Positions 1-9,875 of a DNA stretch of 64,000 nt are shown in pieces. The number at the start of each line of letters is the position of its first letter. Position 1 is the first letter of the stretch. Under the pieces are notes generated by a model that was given only the letters and a program-made list of their open reading frames with translations, was not told the DNA's origin and did no database searches. The stretch is from Torulaspora globosa (lineage: Eukaryota; Ascomycota; Saccharomycetes; Saccharomycetales; Saccharomycetaceae), in assembly GCF_014133895.1 (NCBI RefSeq), contig NC_050727.1:558001-622000 (forward strand), written 5' to 3'. The translations under genes and the position numbers were made by a program.

Positions 1-2
1 TT

Positions 3-158
3 GGAGGGCTTGTCATTGATCAACTCAGCATAGATGATTGCACTTCGATAGTGCTACTAATTGAGAAAGATGAAGCACTATTAAGCGGCATACCTCTTCG
101 ACCTATCGAATGTGAGCTGCTGATCGGATCTCAAACCACCGTTAGCTTTAATGAATGA
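3..158 (+). CDS. C-terminal fragment of a protein cut by the window edge (possibly RIM13)
   Basis: Frame 3 is open from the left edge for 51 codons and closes with TGA at 156-158. The other two forward frames stop at once. The peptide is rich in Ile, Leu and acidic residues, as expected of a folded C-terminus. RIM13 (YMR154C), the calpain-like protease of the Rim101 pH pathway, is the neighbour of NUP53 and YIM1 in S. cerevisiae. It would lie here in this orientation. That identity is an inference from gene order only; no catalytic region is visible. Confidence 0.5.
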   Translation, partial: GGLVIDQLSIDDCTSIVLLIEKDEALLSGIPLRPIECELLIGSQTTVSFNE

Positions 159-783
159 AAGTCGGGCATTTATACTGTTGCATCGCTTTGATCATTAAAG
201 TGTGCCCGAACTTTATGACGGCCTGACAGATTGTCGGTCATAGCTGATGCTGATGGATGTGTGCCAAGATCTTCAGAGCTTCCGACCTTTCTGAGACTGT
301 GATGAGAAAGCATCAAGATACCAGATGCGATTACATGGGACTGCAATGATAGATTAACGTCTATACAGGCCGCTTTGTCGACTGCTGGCGATAATATGAA
401 TCCAGCTCACTTCCGGGCACAGAATATTCCACTGCTCCTACTGCGTTTCCCGGCTGAAAGCTTTCGCCAGACATTTAAGTCCGAATTGAATTATTTTAAT
501 GACCTATCAAGCTGTTATATAAGAAGCTAAGATGATTTGCATGCTTACAGCCACTGTCCTGTGCAGTTGTCAAATACGCCGCCGTCGAGAACTAAAATCT
601 GGATTATCAAGGCCATATAATGGCCAAGGTGCTGTCTTTGTGTTTATGATGTTCTTAAAGCTCTTGTCCGGGTTCCGTGTAGTAAGTGACTGCTAGTTAC
701 CGTTATGCCAGCTGTAGTTCATAACAGATTAGCGGGCAGATTAGAGCAAGTGAGCAGGGTCCTCAGCGAATCCTCAGAGCTTG
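159..783. other. Intergenic region upstream of NUR1
   Basis: About 625 bases between the left-edge fragment and NUR1. I see no open frame, tRNA or clear repeat. It should hold the 3' end of the left gene and the NUR1 promoter. Confidence 0.6.
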
Positions 784-2229
784 ATGTCATATCGAGTTTC
801 GAAAGAGCGCTATATCCCTCTCAATGCTTCCATCAGAGAAGATGATGAGTTATTTGATGATAACGTTGATAAGAACACTTCCTCGATACGACGAACTCTC
901 CTAATTTTGATCACTGCGCCGTCAGATTGGCATATTCTTTTGAATGAATGGATCCAGAGTATTGATTTGGATGCCAAAGCTTACTCGTTCGCCCAGCCGT
1001 TGGGACATAGTTTGACCTTCTTACTTTATGTTATAAGGCTTTTGCAAGACAACCTAATCAGACCTGAAAGCTATAAGATTGCATCTAATCAAGATGCTTT
1101 CGACCTTTCGAGATCAGAAAAGTTGAGAGAATACGAATATTTAAACCGATACAGTGTCAATAGGGAAGCAAATTCGACGGCTACTTTTTATGCCAGCTTC
1201 CTGAGCGGCGTAAGCAAGTTCTTCAATTTGCTGACCGCTGCTCTTCTGATTGTGAATTTGGGCCTGACTTACCAGTTCTTCTTTGGCCATTTCAGAAGTT
1301 ACTCGCTTTTCAGTTCTAAAGAGAGACCGGTATCAAAGCATGTCACTAAAAGAAGCTTAAGGAATCTGAACGATGAGTACTTGGAGAATATATATAATGG
1401 ATCACTGTGGTCGATGTTGAAATATATATTCCGAGGCAGCCTCACGGCTGATGAAAAGACAGATGACGATGAAATATACTATAGTCTAGAGAAATGGGTA
1501 CCATCAAAATTCACTACGCACTTCTTCGCTTGTTTCTGTCCAACCGGCGTATTTTTTCTATTGCTTTGTGATATCTCGTTCACTACCGCCATACCAGTTG
1601 TTCTCCACCAGATTATTCTGCATTACATGGTGATTGATCGATACGAAGAAAGGTTGGTAGACGAGGCAGTTATTCATCAAGCTTTGATGACCGACTATGA
1701 GGCCAAGGTAGTGAAGCCATATACCAATAAAATGATGCAAGATGTGCAAGTTGATGCCACCACATATGGCGAGGGCTACGTAAGGTTTTGGCCCGCGATA
1801 AGCTCATCCAAGTCACCTATCTTCAAGACACACTCTGTGATGGGTGATACCATATTAGAGAAGTTCAATTCGCGAACACAAGAATTTGAAGACGTAGTCG
1901 GCGCTGGTGAATCTCATAACCTCATCATGGAAACACCACACTTCTACCCAACTTGCCCTTATCACAATGCAATGGAATGCCGGTCATCTCCTCGCTATCA
2001 CAAGAATATATCAGGCCCAGGAAAAATGAGCACATCTTCTGGTTTTTATTCGCCTTACGTTTACACAGCGTCCGGGATGTCGTCTCCACTTCACGCTGGC
2101 GGAAACTCTCCCATTCATCTTGGTTCAAGCCAATTGCATCATCAAAGACAGTCCCCTTCCATGGGCCAACATCTCAAAAGGAAGTCAACAAGTCCACTTA
2201 GGCGATCGGTTACTCCGAATGATGCATAA
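784..2229 (+). CDS. NUR1: Nuclear rim protein 1
   Basis: A 481-residue inner nuclear membrane protein of the Nur1 family (S. cerevisiae YDL089W, 484 aa). With Heh1/Src1 it belongs to the CLIP complex that tethers rDNA and silent chromatin to the nuclear periphery. Two hydrophobic segments lie near residues 135-165 and 246-279, with a charged loop between them. The tail is rich in Ser-Pro sites, which fits the cell-cycle phosphorylation known for the family. The frame can be opened 3 bases earlier at a TTG, so ATG 784 is chosen. It converges on ASM4, as YDL089W does on YDL088C. Confidence 0.93.
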   Translation: MSYRVSKERYIPLNASIREDDELFDDNVDKNTSSIRRTLLILITAPSDWHILLNEWIQSIDLDAKAYSFAQPLGHSLTFLLYVIRLLQDNLIRPESYKIASNQDAFDLSRSEKLREYEYLNRYSVNREANSTATFYASFLSGVSKFFNLLTAALLIVNLGLTYQFFFGHFRSYSLFSSKERPVSKHVTKRSLRNLNDEYLENIYNGSLWSMLKYIFRGSLTADEKTDDDEIYYSLEKWVPSKFTTHFFACFCPTGVFFLLLCDISFTTAIPVVLHQIILHYMVIDRYEERLVDEAVIHQALMTDYEAKVVKPYTNKMMQDVQVDATTYGEGYVRFWPAISSSKSPIFKTHSVMGDTILEKFNSRTQEFEDVVGAGESHNLIMETPHFYPTCPYHNAMECRSSPRYHKNISGPGKMSTSSGFYSPYVYTASGMSSPLHAGGNSPIHLGSSQLHHQRQSPSMGQHLKRKSTSPLRRSVTPNDA

Positions 2230-2457
2230 TAATGCATCAAGGCTGCAAATAGAAAAAGGGTTAAGGTAGACACAAACTGCAGTTGGGACTCAGAGTCGCT
2301 GTTTGGTCATTGAAGGATCCAATTAGAGCCGTTCTCCATTAACTGCCTACAGTTGTCATTGAAGCATCCAAAATTGCCAATGTTCTTTGAAGGTATACAG
2401 ATAATTAGATAGCCTTTTGAACCAGGTGTTGAGAAGAGACAATCCTGCACCCCTATT

Positions 2458-3912
2458 TCAAAGCTCATTCCAGCCAAATAACCAATTATTAACTTTGGAC
2501 AAGAGACCCGCTTGTTGCTTATTACTTTCTTCTTGTTGACGCATTTTCAGCTCCAGGTTCTGCAGAAAGTTATTGCTGCCAGGAGAGCCACTGTGAGCGA
2601 ACAGTTTCTTACCGTCCTTTAGATGTAATCTTCGATTGAGATACGTTATTTTGGGGTGCTCCAGAATATTGCCGCTCGCGGAAACCTGGTTCGAGGAGCC
2701 ACCAAGCGGTGTTCTAGTTCCAATTATCTGCTCATCACGCTCACCGCTCAGAGGACTAGCTGAGCTGGATAAAGGATTTTCAATAGATTCATCTAGTGAT
2801 GACTGCTTGACAGAGAAATTAACACCTCCAATGTCATCCATTTTTTCTATTTTACAAGATGCCAGCTGTTCCACCAAATTTTTGTTGTAGGGCACACATC
2901 CGATCAAAGAACCGCCAAAGACTTGTCCATTCTCTTGTAAAGCTCGCACTGCTGCCGAGGACGAATCGTAAGTCAGTTTTACCCATCCGTCACCTGTAAA
3001 AATTGGATATTTCTTTTCAAAGTTATCAGACTTACGTCTACGTAGTCGTAAGCTTGCAGCGTTTATGCCAGAACTGTTCCTCAGTACTTCAAAGTCTTCC
3101 AAAATGCTACCGAATTTCGAAAAATGTCTTATAACAAGGTTCGAAATAGATTCAGGATATCCAAATACAATAACTGCACTTTCTTCAATGGATGGTGCAG
3201 TGGGACTTAGAGCGCCATTCTTATCGATCTTGTTCACACCGCTCCGCGAAGACTCCAAAATACTATTTCTATCAAATACATTTGGTTGAGTCCCGTCTTT
3301 CCTCGCAGCCGATATCGAGCTCGGTAATGACTCTGTTTTCTCTTCAGAAGACGGTTTTCCCAGCTCAGAGCCTATCTGAGAACCAAGTGGCACCATAGCA
3401 CCAAAATCGTCCTCGCGTTGCCAGTCATATAGGGATACTGTAGGTGGGGCCTCATTAGAGCTTAATATGCTGGTATTGTGTTCTCCACTTTTGCCGGTTT
3501 TGATGCTTTGTGTTGATGGAAGACCTCGAATGTCCTTTTTTGATCCAAAACTCAGACTATTGAACCCGGACCGTTGAGTGGATGCATTGCTGTCGGTTAC
3601 AGCCTGACTAGGATCAACTGACGGAGACCTCTTAGTGGTCCTCTTAACTATAGCTTGTGGGATGGCCCGCTTTCGTGGATTATTGTACCATTCAGCCTCC
3701 CTTTGCGAGGAGCCCAGTTGATTTTGTGACCCCTGTGAGAAAAATGCCTGCTGTTGAGTCTGTGGAACACTCTGAAACTGTTGAGAGGTGTATGTACTCG
3801 CCTGATTTGGTTGTTGTTGAGGTTGCGGTTGTTGCTGCTGCTGATTAAAGTTAACTGTTAGGTTCGCAAATCGGTCGCTGCTGGTACTGGGCTGACTATT
3901 GGTCCCGAACAT
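2458..3912 (-). CDS. ASM4: Nucleoporin of the Nup53/Nup59 (Nup35) family
   Basis: A 484-residue nuclear pore protein, the single orthologue of the S. cerevisiae pair NUP53 (YMR153W) and ASM4/NUP59 (YDL088C). It should link inner-ring nucleoporins to the pore membrane. The N-terminus has a Gln/Pro-rich tract followed by a Ser-rich, disordered region. The Nup35-type RRM fold starts near residue 243 (motif VFGYPES). The C-terminus ends in the amphipathic helix LLSKVNNWLFGWNEL, which inserts in the membrane in this family. The frame extends 22 codons upstream to a GTG; the first ATG (3912) gives the family start MFG. A Reb1-type TTACCCG lies at 4035-4041. Confidence 0.93.
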   Translation of the reverse strand: MFGTNSQPSTSSDRFANLTVNFNQQQQQPQPQQQPNQASTYTSQQFQSVPQTQQQAFFSQGSQNQLGSSQREAEWYNNPRKRAIPQAIVKRTTKRSPSVDPSQAVTDSNASTQRSGFNSLSFGSKKDIRGLPSTQSIKTGKSGEHNTSILSSNEAPPTVSLYDWQREDDFGAMVPLGSQIGSELGKPSSEEKTESLPSSISAARKDGTQPNVFDRNSILESSRSGVNKIDKNGALSPTAPSIEESAVIVFGYPESISNLVIRHFSKFGSILEDFEVLRNSSGINAASLRLRRRKSDNFEKKYPIFTGDGWVKLTYDSSSAAVRALQENGQVFGGSLIGCVPYNKNLVEQLASCKIEKMDDIGGVNFSVKQSSLDESIENPLSSSASPLSGERDEQIIGTRTPLGGSSNQVSASGNILEHPKITYLNRRLHLKDGKKLFAHSGSPGSNNFLQNLELKMRQQEESNKQQAGLLSKVNNWLFGWNEL

Positions 3913-4034
3913 CTCGTAGGGACCTCTCAATGGTCTCGAATGTAGATATAGCCCAGTTGAAATACACCTACGTATCACTTCATCAACATACTGCTCACCT
4001 TTAAGACCAGCCGAAGCTGAAATTTTTCGACGTG

Positions 4035-4041
4035 TTACCCG
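4035..4041 (+). promoter_or_regulatory. Reb1-type site upstream of ASM4
   Basis: TTACCCG, the core of the general regulatory factor Reb1, lies about 125 bases upstream of the ASM4 ATG. This is the usual position for a factor that sets the nucleosome-free promoter gap. Function is inferred from the motif only. Confidence 0.5.
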
Positions 4042-4118
4042 CCCGCAAGGTGACAGAAAATACTACAGAACAAGCGAATGGAATATATAACTATGACTAC
4101 TTCATACCGTTGAGCTTC

Positions 4119-5198
4119 TTATAGGTCGTCCTTGACTTTGATGACAAGCTTACCTTTGGCTCTATTGGATTTTTGCTTATCTATTGCTGCTTGGAAGTCT
4201 TTCAGGGCATAAACCGAGTCGATGATAGGCTCGTAGGTGCCCTCGGTTATCATCTTGGAGCCCAAGTCCATGTAGTCTGATTGTGGTTTAAGGAAGAAAT
4301 AGGCATAATTGTATGATTTGAAAGGCCTCAATATTCTGGCCATGGTAGAAAAGACATCTCTTAGTCTAGGGTTGGAATAATCCATTTTTCTGTCTCCCGC
4401 AATCGAAATGTAGTACGAGTTATCCTTCTTTGGCTTTAAGAATTTGTCCATGACGGGGAAAAATTCACTGTTGCCGACGGAATCGAAAATCAGGTCAAAT
4501 TTCTCGTTGTTCAGGTCGCCAACCAATATCTTGCCGACACTTTCGACTATGGGCCCCTGGTCGTAAGTGGCAAGGTAGTCGTATCCGAGCCTCTTGTTAT
4601 AATCGATCGATTTGCTTGAACAAACCCCTACCACTGTCTTGACTCCAATTTCATGTTTGGCAATTTGAAGCATGGCATAAGAGACAGAGGTAGAAGCTCC
4701 AATGATCAGTATCTTCGAGTCCGGTCCCAGTTTCTGTCCGTAGTTGAAAAGAGCAGTGTAAGCTGTGCCAAAAACTAAAGGCCATGCTGCATTGACAACG
4801 AAATCGTTATACTTGGAGTCCGCAGGCTTCGGCATATGAGTGATCGCTGGCTGTTGCTTTGGGTTCAGCACTAGATAGTCCGTCAGAGAGCCGTGGTAGC
4901 CGTATAAATGATTGTAAAGCCCATTGACTTTATCGCCAACTTTCCATTTAGGGTCGACTTTGTCGCCTCTCTTCACGATGACACCACTGTAATCCCTAGA
5001 GTACGTCTTTTCGTAAGATCCAATAAAGGGCCAGCAGGCAAAAGAATGGACTAGTAAATCGATAGGGTTCAAACTGGCGGCATACACTTGTACAACAATC
5101 TCATCCTCCCGATAGCAAGTGTCAAGGTCCAGCTCTTTCTGTACCAGAGAAGCAGGTGTGGAATGGCTGATGAAAGTAACAGCTCTGTTGACAACCAT
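4119..5198 (-). CDS. YIM1: Zinc-less MDR/quinone oxidoreductase-like protein, Yim1 family
   Basis: 359 residues with the fold of medium-chain dehydrogenases. The N-terminal GroES-like half carries AASLNPID and the SRDYSGV motif. The Rossmann half begins around residue 165 with [12 protein letters not shown]. The zinc ligands of alcohol dehydrogenase are absent, as in S. cerevisiae Yim1 (YMR152W, 365 aa), a lipid-droplet protein implicated in DNA-damage response. YIM1 next to NUP53 matches S. cerevisiae chromosome XIII. The substrate is unknown for the family. Confidence 0.9.
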   Translation of the reverse strand: MVVNRAVTFISHSTPASLVQKELDLDTCYREDEIVVQVYAASLNPIDLLVHSFACWPFIGSYEKTYSRDYSGVIVKRGDKVDPKWKVGDKVNGLYNHLYGYHGSLTDYLVLNPKQQPAITHMPKPADSKYNDFVVNAAWPLVFGTAYTALFNYGQKLGPDSKILIIGASTSVSYAMLQIAKHEIGVKTVVGVCSSKSIDYNKRLGYDYLATYDQGPIVESVGKILVGDLNNEKFDLIFDSVGNSEFFPVMDKFLKPKKDNSYYISIAGDRKMDYSNPRLRDVFSTMARILRPFKSYNYAYFFLKPQSDYMDLGSKMITEGTYEPIIDSVYALKDFQAAIDKQKSNRAKGKLVIKVKDDL

Positions 5199-5535
5199 TG
5201 TAGATATACAGCACTAGTTAATGCTTGGATTGTACTACACCAAAGTTTGCTGTCATGGCTTTCATCTCTCCGTGTCAAGGGTCCTTTTATATAGTGACTT
5301 TTTGAAGGGAATCGATGCCGAAAACGGCAGCAATACTTGCAAAATTTTAAGACGAGCAAAAGGCTGGATCAGATTTATCCTGTTTCTTGCAGTGCCTCTG
5401 CAATATCGCGTCGCATGCCACAATATGGCATATAGGCCGAATCTGCAGCCACTCGTTGGCAAAACGGAACGGCTCCTCCAATCAGCAGCGGATCGCGGCT
5501 TTGTAGGCTAATTGCCTCTCGTCCTATCCTCTCTC
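5199..5535. other. Intergenic: YIM1 promoter and LUC7 3' region
   Basis: About 337 bases between the YIM1 start and the LUC7 stop, both on the minus strand. Several short open frames cross it, but none resembles a protein. I see no RNA gene. Confidence 0.6.
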
Positions 5536-6273
5536 CTATCTGTTTAACCTTTTTCTCATTAGCTCGTAGTCCTTTCTCATCTTGACGTATCCCAGGTGAA
5601 TTTTCCCCATGAAATGGTCTGCCAGTCTTCTGTCCGTATCGAGTCGGGATATATAAGCACCGCATACTTCGCAAACCTGTAGTTTCTGCTGTGCACTTTG
5701 GCCTACCTTCTCGGTTATGTTCCTCACTTTTTTGGCAACTTCCTGCCTTCTCTCCTGCATAGCCTGCAGTTTGATACTTTGAACCATTGCTTGCGACACT
5801 TCATTGGCCTTTAGTAAAGATTGTATCTCTTGTATCATGAGGCCGATCCTGGAGTCCAAAACAGTCAGCTCTTCCGTCACCTGTTGAATCTTTTCTTTCT
5901 CCTCGGGAGTGTGCTCCAGTTTCTTCAGAGCAACTGCAATCTGGCCGTTACAGTCATTGACGAACTTTGCAAGTATAGCATAGTATTCCCTTTCGAACTC
6001 AGTGAACGACACACCTCTCTTCTTTTCCTTCTCGTACTGTATCTTGAATTTAGCGGAATGAATCTGCGGACAACGGCCTAGAGATTGCTTGGTGCCTTGG
6101 AATAGGTCGTAGGGGCATTCTCCTACCAGGTATGACTTGCATATTCTGGGATCATGAAGTCCCAGGTTTCTTCGTTGATTGTTGAAAGAGGACTGATTTC
6201 TGCGCCCATGAGTGGACTCTTTACCCATAAGCTGCTCTAGCAGCTTCTTCTGCTCCGCTGCGGCGACTCCCAT
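5536..6273 (-). CDS. LUC7: U1 snRNP protein Luc7
   Basis: 245 residues; S. cerevisiae Luc7 (YDL087C) has 261. Luc7 is a U1 snRNP component that stabilises 5' splice-site selection. Two zinc fingers are visible: an N-terminal CCCH type (C-KSYLVGECPYDLF-C-H, near residues 47-75) and a C-terminal C2H2 type (CEVCGAY...H...H, near 203-225). A coiled coil lies between them. The frame runs 12 codons further to a GTG. ATG 6273 places AAAEQKKLLEQLMG at the N-terminus, as in the family. Confidence 0.95.
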   Translation of the reverse strand: MGVAAAEQKKLLEQLMGKESTHGRRNQSSFNNQRRNLGLHDPRICKSYLVGECPYDLFQGTKQSLGRCPQIHSAKFKIQYEKEKKRGVSFTEFEREYYAILAKFVNDCNGQIAVALKKLEHTPEEKEKIQQVTEELTVLDSRIGLMIQEIQSLLKANEVSQAMVQSIKLQAMQERRQEVAKKVRNITEKVGQSAQQKLQVCEVCGAYISRLDTDRRLADHFMGKIHLGYVKMRKDYELMRKRLNR

Positions 6274-6744
6274 GCCGCTACGAGGTGGTTGATGTCTTAT
6301 CTTGTACACAAGTTGTCGTGCTCATCTGTGTTCCTGCAGCGCAGTTTTCATATGACAAACTCGCTGGCAAAGATCAGCTTACAATCAAGTATACAAAATC
6401 GATTGCATGCAATTGTGAAAATTCTGCGGGAGTCAAGTCGCTGTAGCCGTAGCTAAGACTTGATTGTTCGCCTTTGTCGCCTTTGTTTAGTGCGCTTGCT
6501 GCAGACTTCGAGACTAGTGTCCCGGCTATTATGAAGATTCCCGAATGGCAGAAGCCTATTATTCATCCAATTCATATATAGAAAGGCCTGTCACAGAAAT
6601 GGGAGATCATCTTGCATTCGACATACTTCAGCAGCACCATTTTATCGATAATTACTAGACAGTTGCGATGTTTTCTAACAGCGTCACAAATTCGGCGTCA
6701 CAAAATAAATCAAAATAAAAGCCAGACTAAGGTAAAAATCAGTG
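6274..6744. other. Divergent promoter region LUC7 / SDR gene
   Basis: 471 bases between divergent starts. Apart from the heat-shock-type element listed separately, I see no gene here. A purine/AT-rich stretch precedes the SDR ATG. Confidence 0.55.
6533..6545 (+). promoter_or_regulatory. Heat-shock element (three perfect units)
   Basis: GAA-GA-TTC-CC-GAA is a perfect three-unit nGAAnnTTCnnGAA array, the Hsf1 site. It is 200 bases upstream of the SDR gene and 260 upstream of LUC7. Which gene it serves is not decided by the sequence. Confidence 0.45.
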
Positions 6745-7617
6745 ATGTCAAGGAAGTTGTTCAGTGTTGCCAATGCATTGTATGGCCTCCTGGGAGCCGG
6801 TGTAACGCTAGAGGATGGGATCGGTGTCCTGATAATGGGTGGTTCTTCGGAGGGTTTAGGTATCGAAATCTGTTTGGCCTTGGCAATCGACTGGAATCTC
6901 TATGTGGTCAATGTGGACACAAAGGATATGGAAGTGATCCTGGATGACAGGGAAGCAATTATAATGGATAGAAACTACAGCTTTGTGCAGTGCAAGGATT
7001 TTACGAAGCCCGAATCTGTGCTGGAAGCACTGACGAAAGTGCAAGCACTGCAATTGCCCTTGAAATTACTCATCAACAATATGCAGCATGGCTTAAATAC
7101 GACGTTCTGCCCTTCTTTCCTACTCGGGAACAATGCTGTCTCTAGATTACAGGAATATACCGATTCTAATGTCATTAGTGTCATGGTTACGACCAAGTAT
7201 TTTATGAATGTGCTTGTCCCTCAGACAAGAAGACTTCTGAACGGAAAGACAAGTTTTTATATTATTAACTTGACCAGTATCCTAACTCTAACGACTCCGG
7301 GTCTTGCCATTGAGTATATTTCATCTAAGGCTGCGTTAAATCGGTTCCACGATGGCCTGACGTCTGAGCTAGCTTTGAGCCTGGACAAAAGCTACTTCAA
7401 GACATTGCTAATTTTCCTACCATATGTCAGGGATGGACATACATGGGAAAATGTGAGCACAGAGCTATGCCGACAAGTGATTAAGCATTTGAAGTTGGGG
7501 CAAAGAGGCTGCGCGAAGCTTCATCTTGGTGGGTACTCATCAGAAAGGTGGCACGGCAAGATCAAAGAAAATTATCGATATAAATCAGGCGGATGGAGGC
7601 CTGAGTGGCCCAGCTAG
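6745..7617 (+). CDS. Short-chain dehydrogenase/reductase, unknown substrate
   Basis: A 290-residue classical SDR. The nucleotide-binding turn is GGSSEGLG (about 32-39) and NNMQHG replaces the usual NNAG. The catalytic Ser178, Tyr191 and Lys195 are present with normal spacing (SIL...YISSK). An Asp follows the second beta strand (VVNVD), which in SDRs favours NAD(H) over NADP(H). Residues 1-30 are mildly hydrophobic, so a membrane or organelle anchor is possible. There is no counterpart between YIM1 and IMP1 in S. cerevisiae. A GTG lies one codon earlier; ATG 6745 is preferred. Confidence 0.85.
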   Translation: MSRKLFSVANALYGLLGAGVTLEDGIGVLIMGGSSEGLGIEICLALAIDWNLYVVNVDTKDMEVILDDREAIIMDRNYSFVQCKDFTKPESVLEALTKVQALQLPLKLLINNMQHGLNTTFCPSFLLGNNAVSRLQEYTDSNVISVMVTTKYFMNVLVPQTRRLLNGKTSFYIINLTSILTLTTPGLAIEYISSKAALNRFHDGLTSELALSLDKSYFKTLLIFLPYVRDGHTWENVSTELCRQVIKHLKLGQRGCAKLHLGGYSSERWHGKIKENYRYKSGGWRPEWPS

Positions 7618-7748
7618 GCTTGATTGACTTGAACTATCTGTTTATATAGCTTCAGTAGATGGTTTATACTAAGTTCTCGTGATAATTGTAGACGATATCA
7701 ATGGATGTAACGCATAATGGTAACAGGACTAGCTAAGAAGCAGCGACT

Positions 7749-8357
7749 ATGACGACCATTGCTCGAACCTGGGGCAAGACATTCTCGTATGCCATCCGAG
7801 CAGTTTGCTTTGTCCATATAGTACATAACCATGTGTACGAGTTCACTGAGACCAGGGGTGAATCAATGCTACCGACTCTGGCTGCCACCAACGACTATGT
7901 GCATGCCATAAAGAAATACAAGGATGGGAGAGGCTGCCAGATTGGAGATTGTATCGTTGCTGTGAAACCAAGCGATCCGGATCATCGCGTTTGTAAAAGA
8001 ATCACAGGGATGCCCGGTGACATTATACTGGTCGATCCCAGCATGAAGTCTAAAGTGTTTGGTTCAGAGACAGTGGGCAACGAGAAGCTGCACTTACCGG
8101 AAGATCCAATCGGATGCTCAGAGGATTACGATGAGAGTTTTGATTCGTATATCAAGGTACCTAAAGGACATGTGTGGGTCACTGGCGACAACTTGTCACA
8201 TTCGTTAGATTCAAGGACTTACAATGCGCTGCCTATGGGACTCATAAAAGGCAAAATTGTGGCAGCTAATGACTTCAATGAACCGTTTTGGGGTGGTTCC
8301 AAGGGTAATTTTTGGGGGTTCAGAAAGATTGAGAACATTTATGTCGATGAAAAATGA
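7749..8357 (+). CDS. IMP1: Mitochondrial inner membrane peptidase catalytic subunit
   Basis: 202 residues, S26 signal-peptidase family. It would cleave sorting signals from proteins such as Cob-associated and Cox2 precursors in the intermembrane space, as S. cerevisiae Imp1 (YMR150C) does. The catalytic dyad is visible: Ser39 in ESMLPT and Lys83 in CKRITGMPGD. The GDN motif (VTGDNLSHSLDSR) lies near residues 143-155. One N-terminal hydrophobic helix anchors the protein. It converges on SWP1 with 47 bases between stops. Confidence 0.95.
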   Translation: MTTIARTWGKTFSYAIRAVCFVHIVHNHVYEFTETRGESMLPTLAATNDYVHAIKKYKDGRGCQIGDCIVAVKPSDPDHRVCKRITGMPGDIILVDPSMKSKVFGSETVGNEKLHLPEDPIGCSEDYDESFDSYIKVPKGHVWVTGDNLSHSLDSRTYNALPMGLIKGKIVAANDFNEPFWGGSKGNFWGFRKIENIYVDEK

Positions 8358-8404
8358 CAGAGTATTGCAATTCAAAGGTATACGTAGTGAAGTCGTGATC
8401 TTCT

Positions 8405-9247
8405 TTATATCGTCTCGCCAAAGTTTCTCAAAAACTTGGTACCCAGCCACAGCGAAGGAATTGCGAGGTATAATACAGCGAACAAAGTGTCAAAGATACT
8501 CGTACCAGCGTAGTACCGGACGAAGATATATTCAAACCCAATTATGGACAGAATGAAAAAGAGCAGGTACACGACGTTGAAATTCGTGGGCACGCTGTTG
8601 AAGTTGAGCGCGCCGGAGGACATCCAAGCGATCACCAAACCAAAAGTGGCCAATGCGATCAAGATGATGAAAAACTGGACCAATTTCCAAGGGGCGGTCT
8701 TTGGCTCGGGATTGAACTCATGGATAATCTCCGGCTTAGCTCCGTACCGAGCGGGCCTCCTGTACTCAACCGCTTCGTCAAGATCCACCCGTATCTTGAA
8801 CGGCGACGCAAGGACATTGTTCTTGTGGTTTTCAGGTTTAGCTAGGATAACAGACGCGGTCAGCGGTTGCTCCTCGGCTTGCGCGAAATACAGCAACGCC
8901 TTCGGGACCGTCGACTGGTCGATCTTGAACTTGTACATTATGAGCTCTCCATGTTCCGTAACCTTTGGTTCCATAACCACCTCCAAATCACGTTCGGGCA
9001 ATCCCAGCAGCAAAGCTACTTGCGAAGGCCTATCACGAGCTTCAATGGCAAAACTGAAGTCTATCTCACCAGTAGAGTTATCAATCACAAGTGGTTTTTG
9101 CATCTCCTGTGTGTTGCTATCGATCTTGCCAATCATGATACCTCTCTTCCCCGAATTGGGGAACGCCAAATGGGCGTCTCTAGCCTGTAACGCCAGACAA
9201 TTAGACACCAGCGTGCATACGGCAAATAGTACGCCAGCCAACCTCAT
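8405..9247 (-). CDS. SWP1: Oligosaccharyltransferase delta subunit (ribophorin II type)
   Basis: 280 residues; S. cerevisiae Swp1 (YMR149W) has 286. It is an ER membrane subunit of the oligosaccharyltransferase that N-glycosylates nascent proteins. A signal peptide (MRLAGVLFAVCTLVSNCLA) leads a lumenal beta-rich domain, followed by three hydrophobic helices in the last 90 residues. The frame extends 33 codons upstream to a TTG; the ATG at 9247 sits exactly at the signal peptide. Confidence 0.94.
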   Translation of the reverse strand: MRLAGVLFAVCTLVSNCLALQARDAHLAFPNSGKRGIMIGKIDSNTQEMQKPLVIDNSTGEIDFSFAIEARDRPSQVALLLGLPERDLEVVMEPKVTEHGELIMYKFKIDQSTVPKALLYFAQAEEQPLTASVILAKPENHKNNVLASPFKIRVDLDEAVEYRRPARYGAKPEIIHEFNPEPKTAPWKLVQFFIILIALATFGLVIAWMSSGALNFNSVPTNFNVVYLLFFILSIIGFEYIFVRYYAGTSIFDTLFAVLYLAIPSLWLGTKFLRNFGETI

Positions 9248-9497
9248 TACCAATCTCACTCCCAGTATACGATTGGATACTCTTCCGACTATATAGCTAA
9301 GGTGATAGGGAAAATAAAGTATATCTGATAGAATATTAAATTTCAAATGTTAATCTTCCACCCAATTTCTCCAGCTTTGCGAGACCGTCGTGGGAAGCGG
9401 AAGGGTGGTCGCTCACGGCTAGTTCGCCAAGGCTCACGATCTTCCCGACTCTGGCTGAACAATGAGAAAAAAAAAAATTAGATAGATGTTCACGGCG
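9248..9497. other. SWP1 promoter / LDO 3' region
   Basis: 250 bases between the SWP1 start and the LDO16/LDO45 stop. It contains an A11 tract around 9467-9478. No gene is visible. Confidence 0.5.
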
Positions 9498-9875
9498 TTA
9501 CCCGCATGCCTGATCTGGTCGAACCTCTAACGGCCTGGCGATGGCACTGGTCGCAGTCGACGGTTGTGAGAAGGAGTGAGCGCTCTTGAGTCTGGCCGAG
9601 GAGTAATTCTTCATGACCTGGGGCCTTCTGCTGTCGGCCTTGGTCGTATGGTCGCCCATCTTGCCCAGCGTAGATTTCAGCCTGTGGTCCGTCTTGAAAT
9701 ATATCACCTGGGCAAACTTGAACGTTATATCACTGAGAAACCCGAATATGACCACACACGAGGCAAACACAAACGACACGGTGAGCAGCGGAACGATGAA
9801 CACTGACGCAAAAAACCCCATCGATACAAACACAACAAAATAAGTCAAAAAATACAGTGACGACAATAACGCCAT
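9498..9875 (-). CDS. LDO16: Lipid-droplet organisation protein, short isoform (promethin family)
   Basis: 125 residues, orthologue of OSW5/LDO16 (YMR148W). These proteins partner seipin at ER-lipid droplet contacts. The body is a long hydrophobic hairpin (ALLSSLYFLTYFVVF through ASCVVIFGFLSD) followed by the amphipathic FKFAQVIYFK and a polar tail. The open frame continues upstream to 10079 but has no ATG there, only a GTG at 10025. ATG 9875 lies as far from the conserved MGFF/IGFF turn as the S. cerevisiae start does. The upstream part of the frame is used only by the spliced long isoform. Confidence 0.75.
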   Translation of the reverse strand: MALLSSLYFLTYFVVFVSMGFFASVFIVPLLTVSFVFASCVVIFGFLSDITFKFAQVIYFKTDHRLKSTLGKMGDHTTKADSRRPQVMKNYSSARLKSAHSFSQPSTATSAIARPLEVRPDQACG

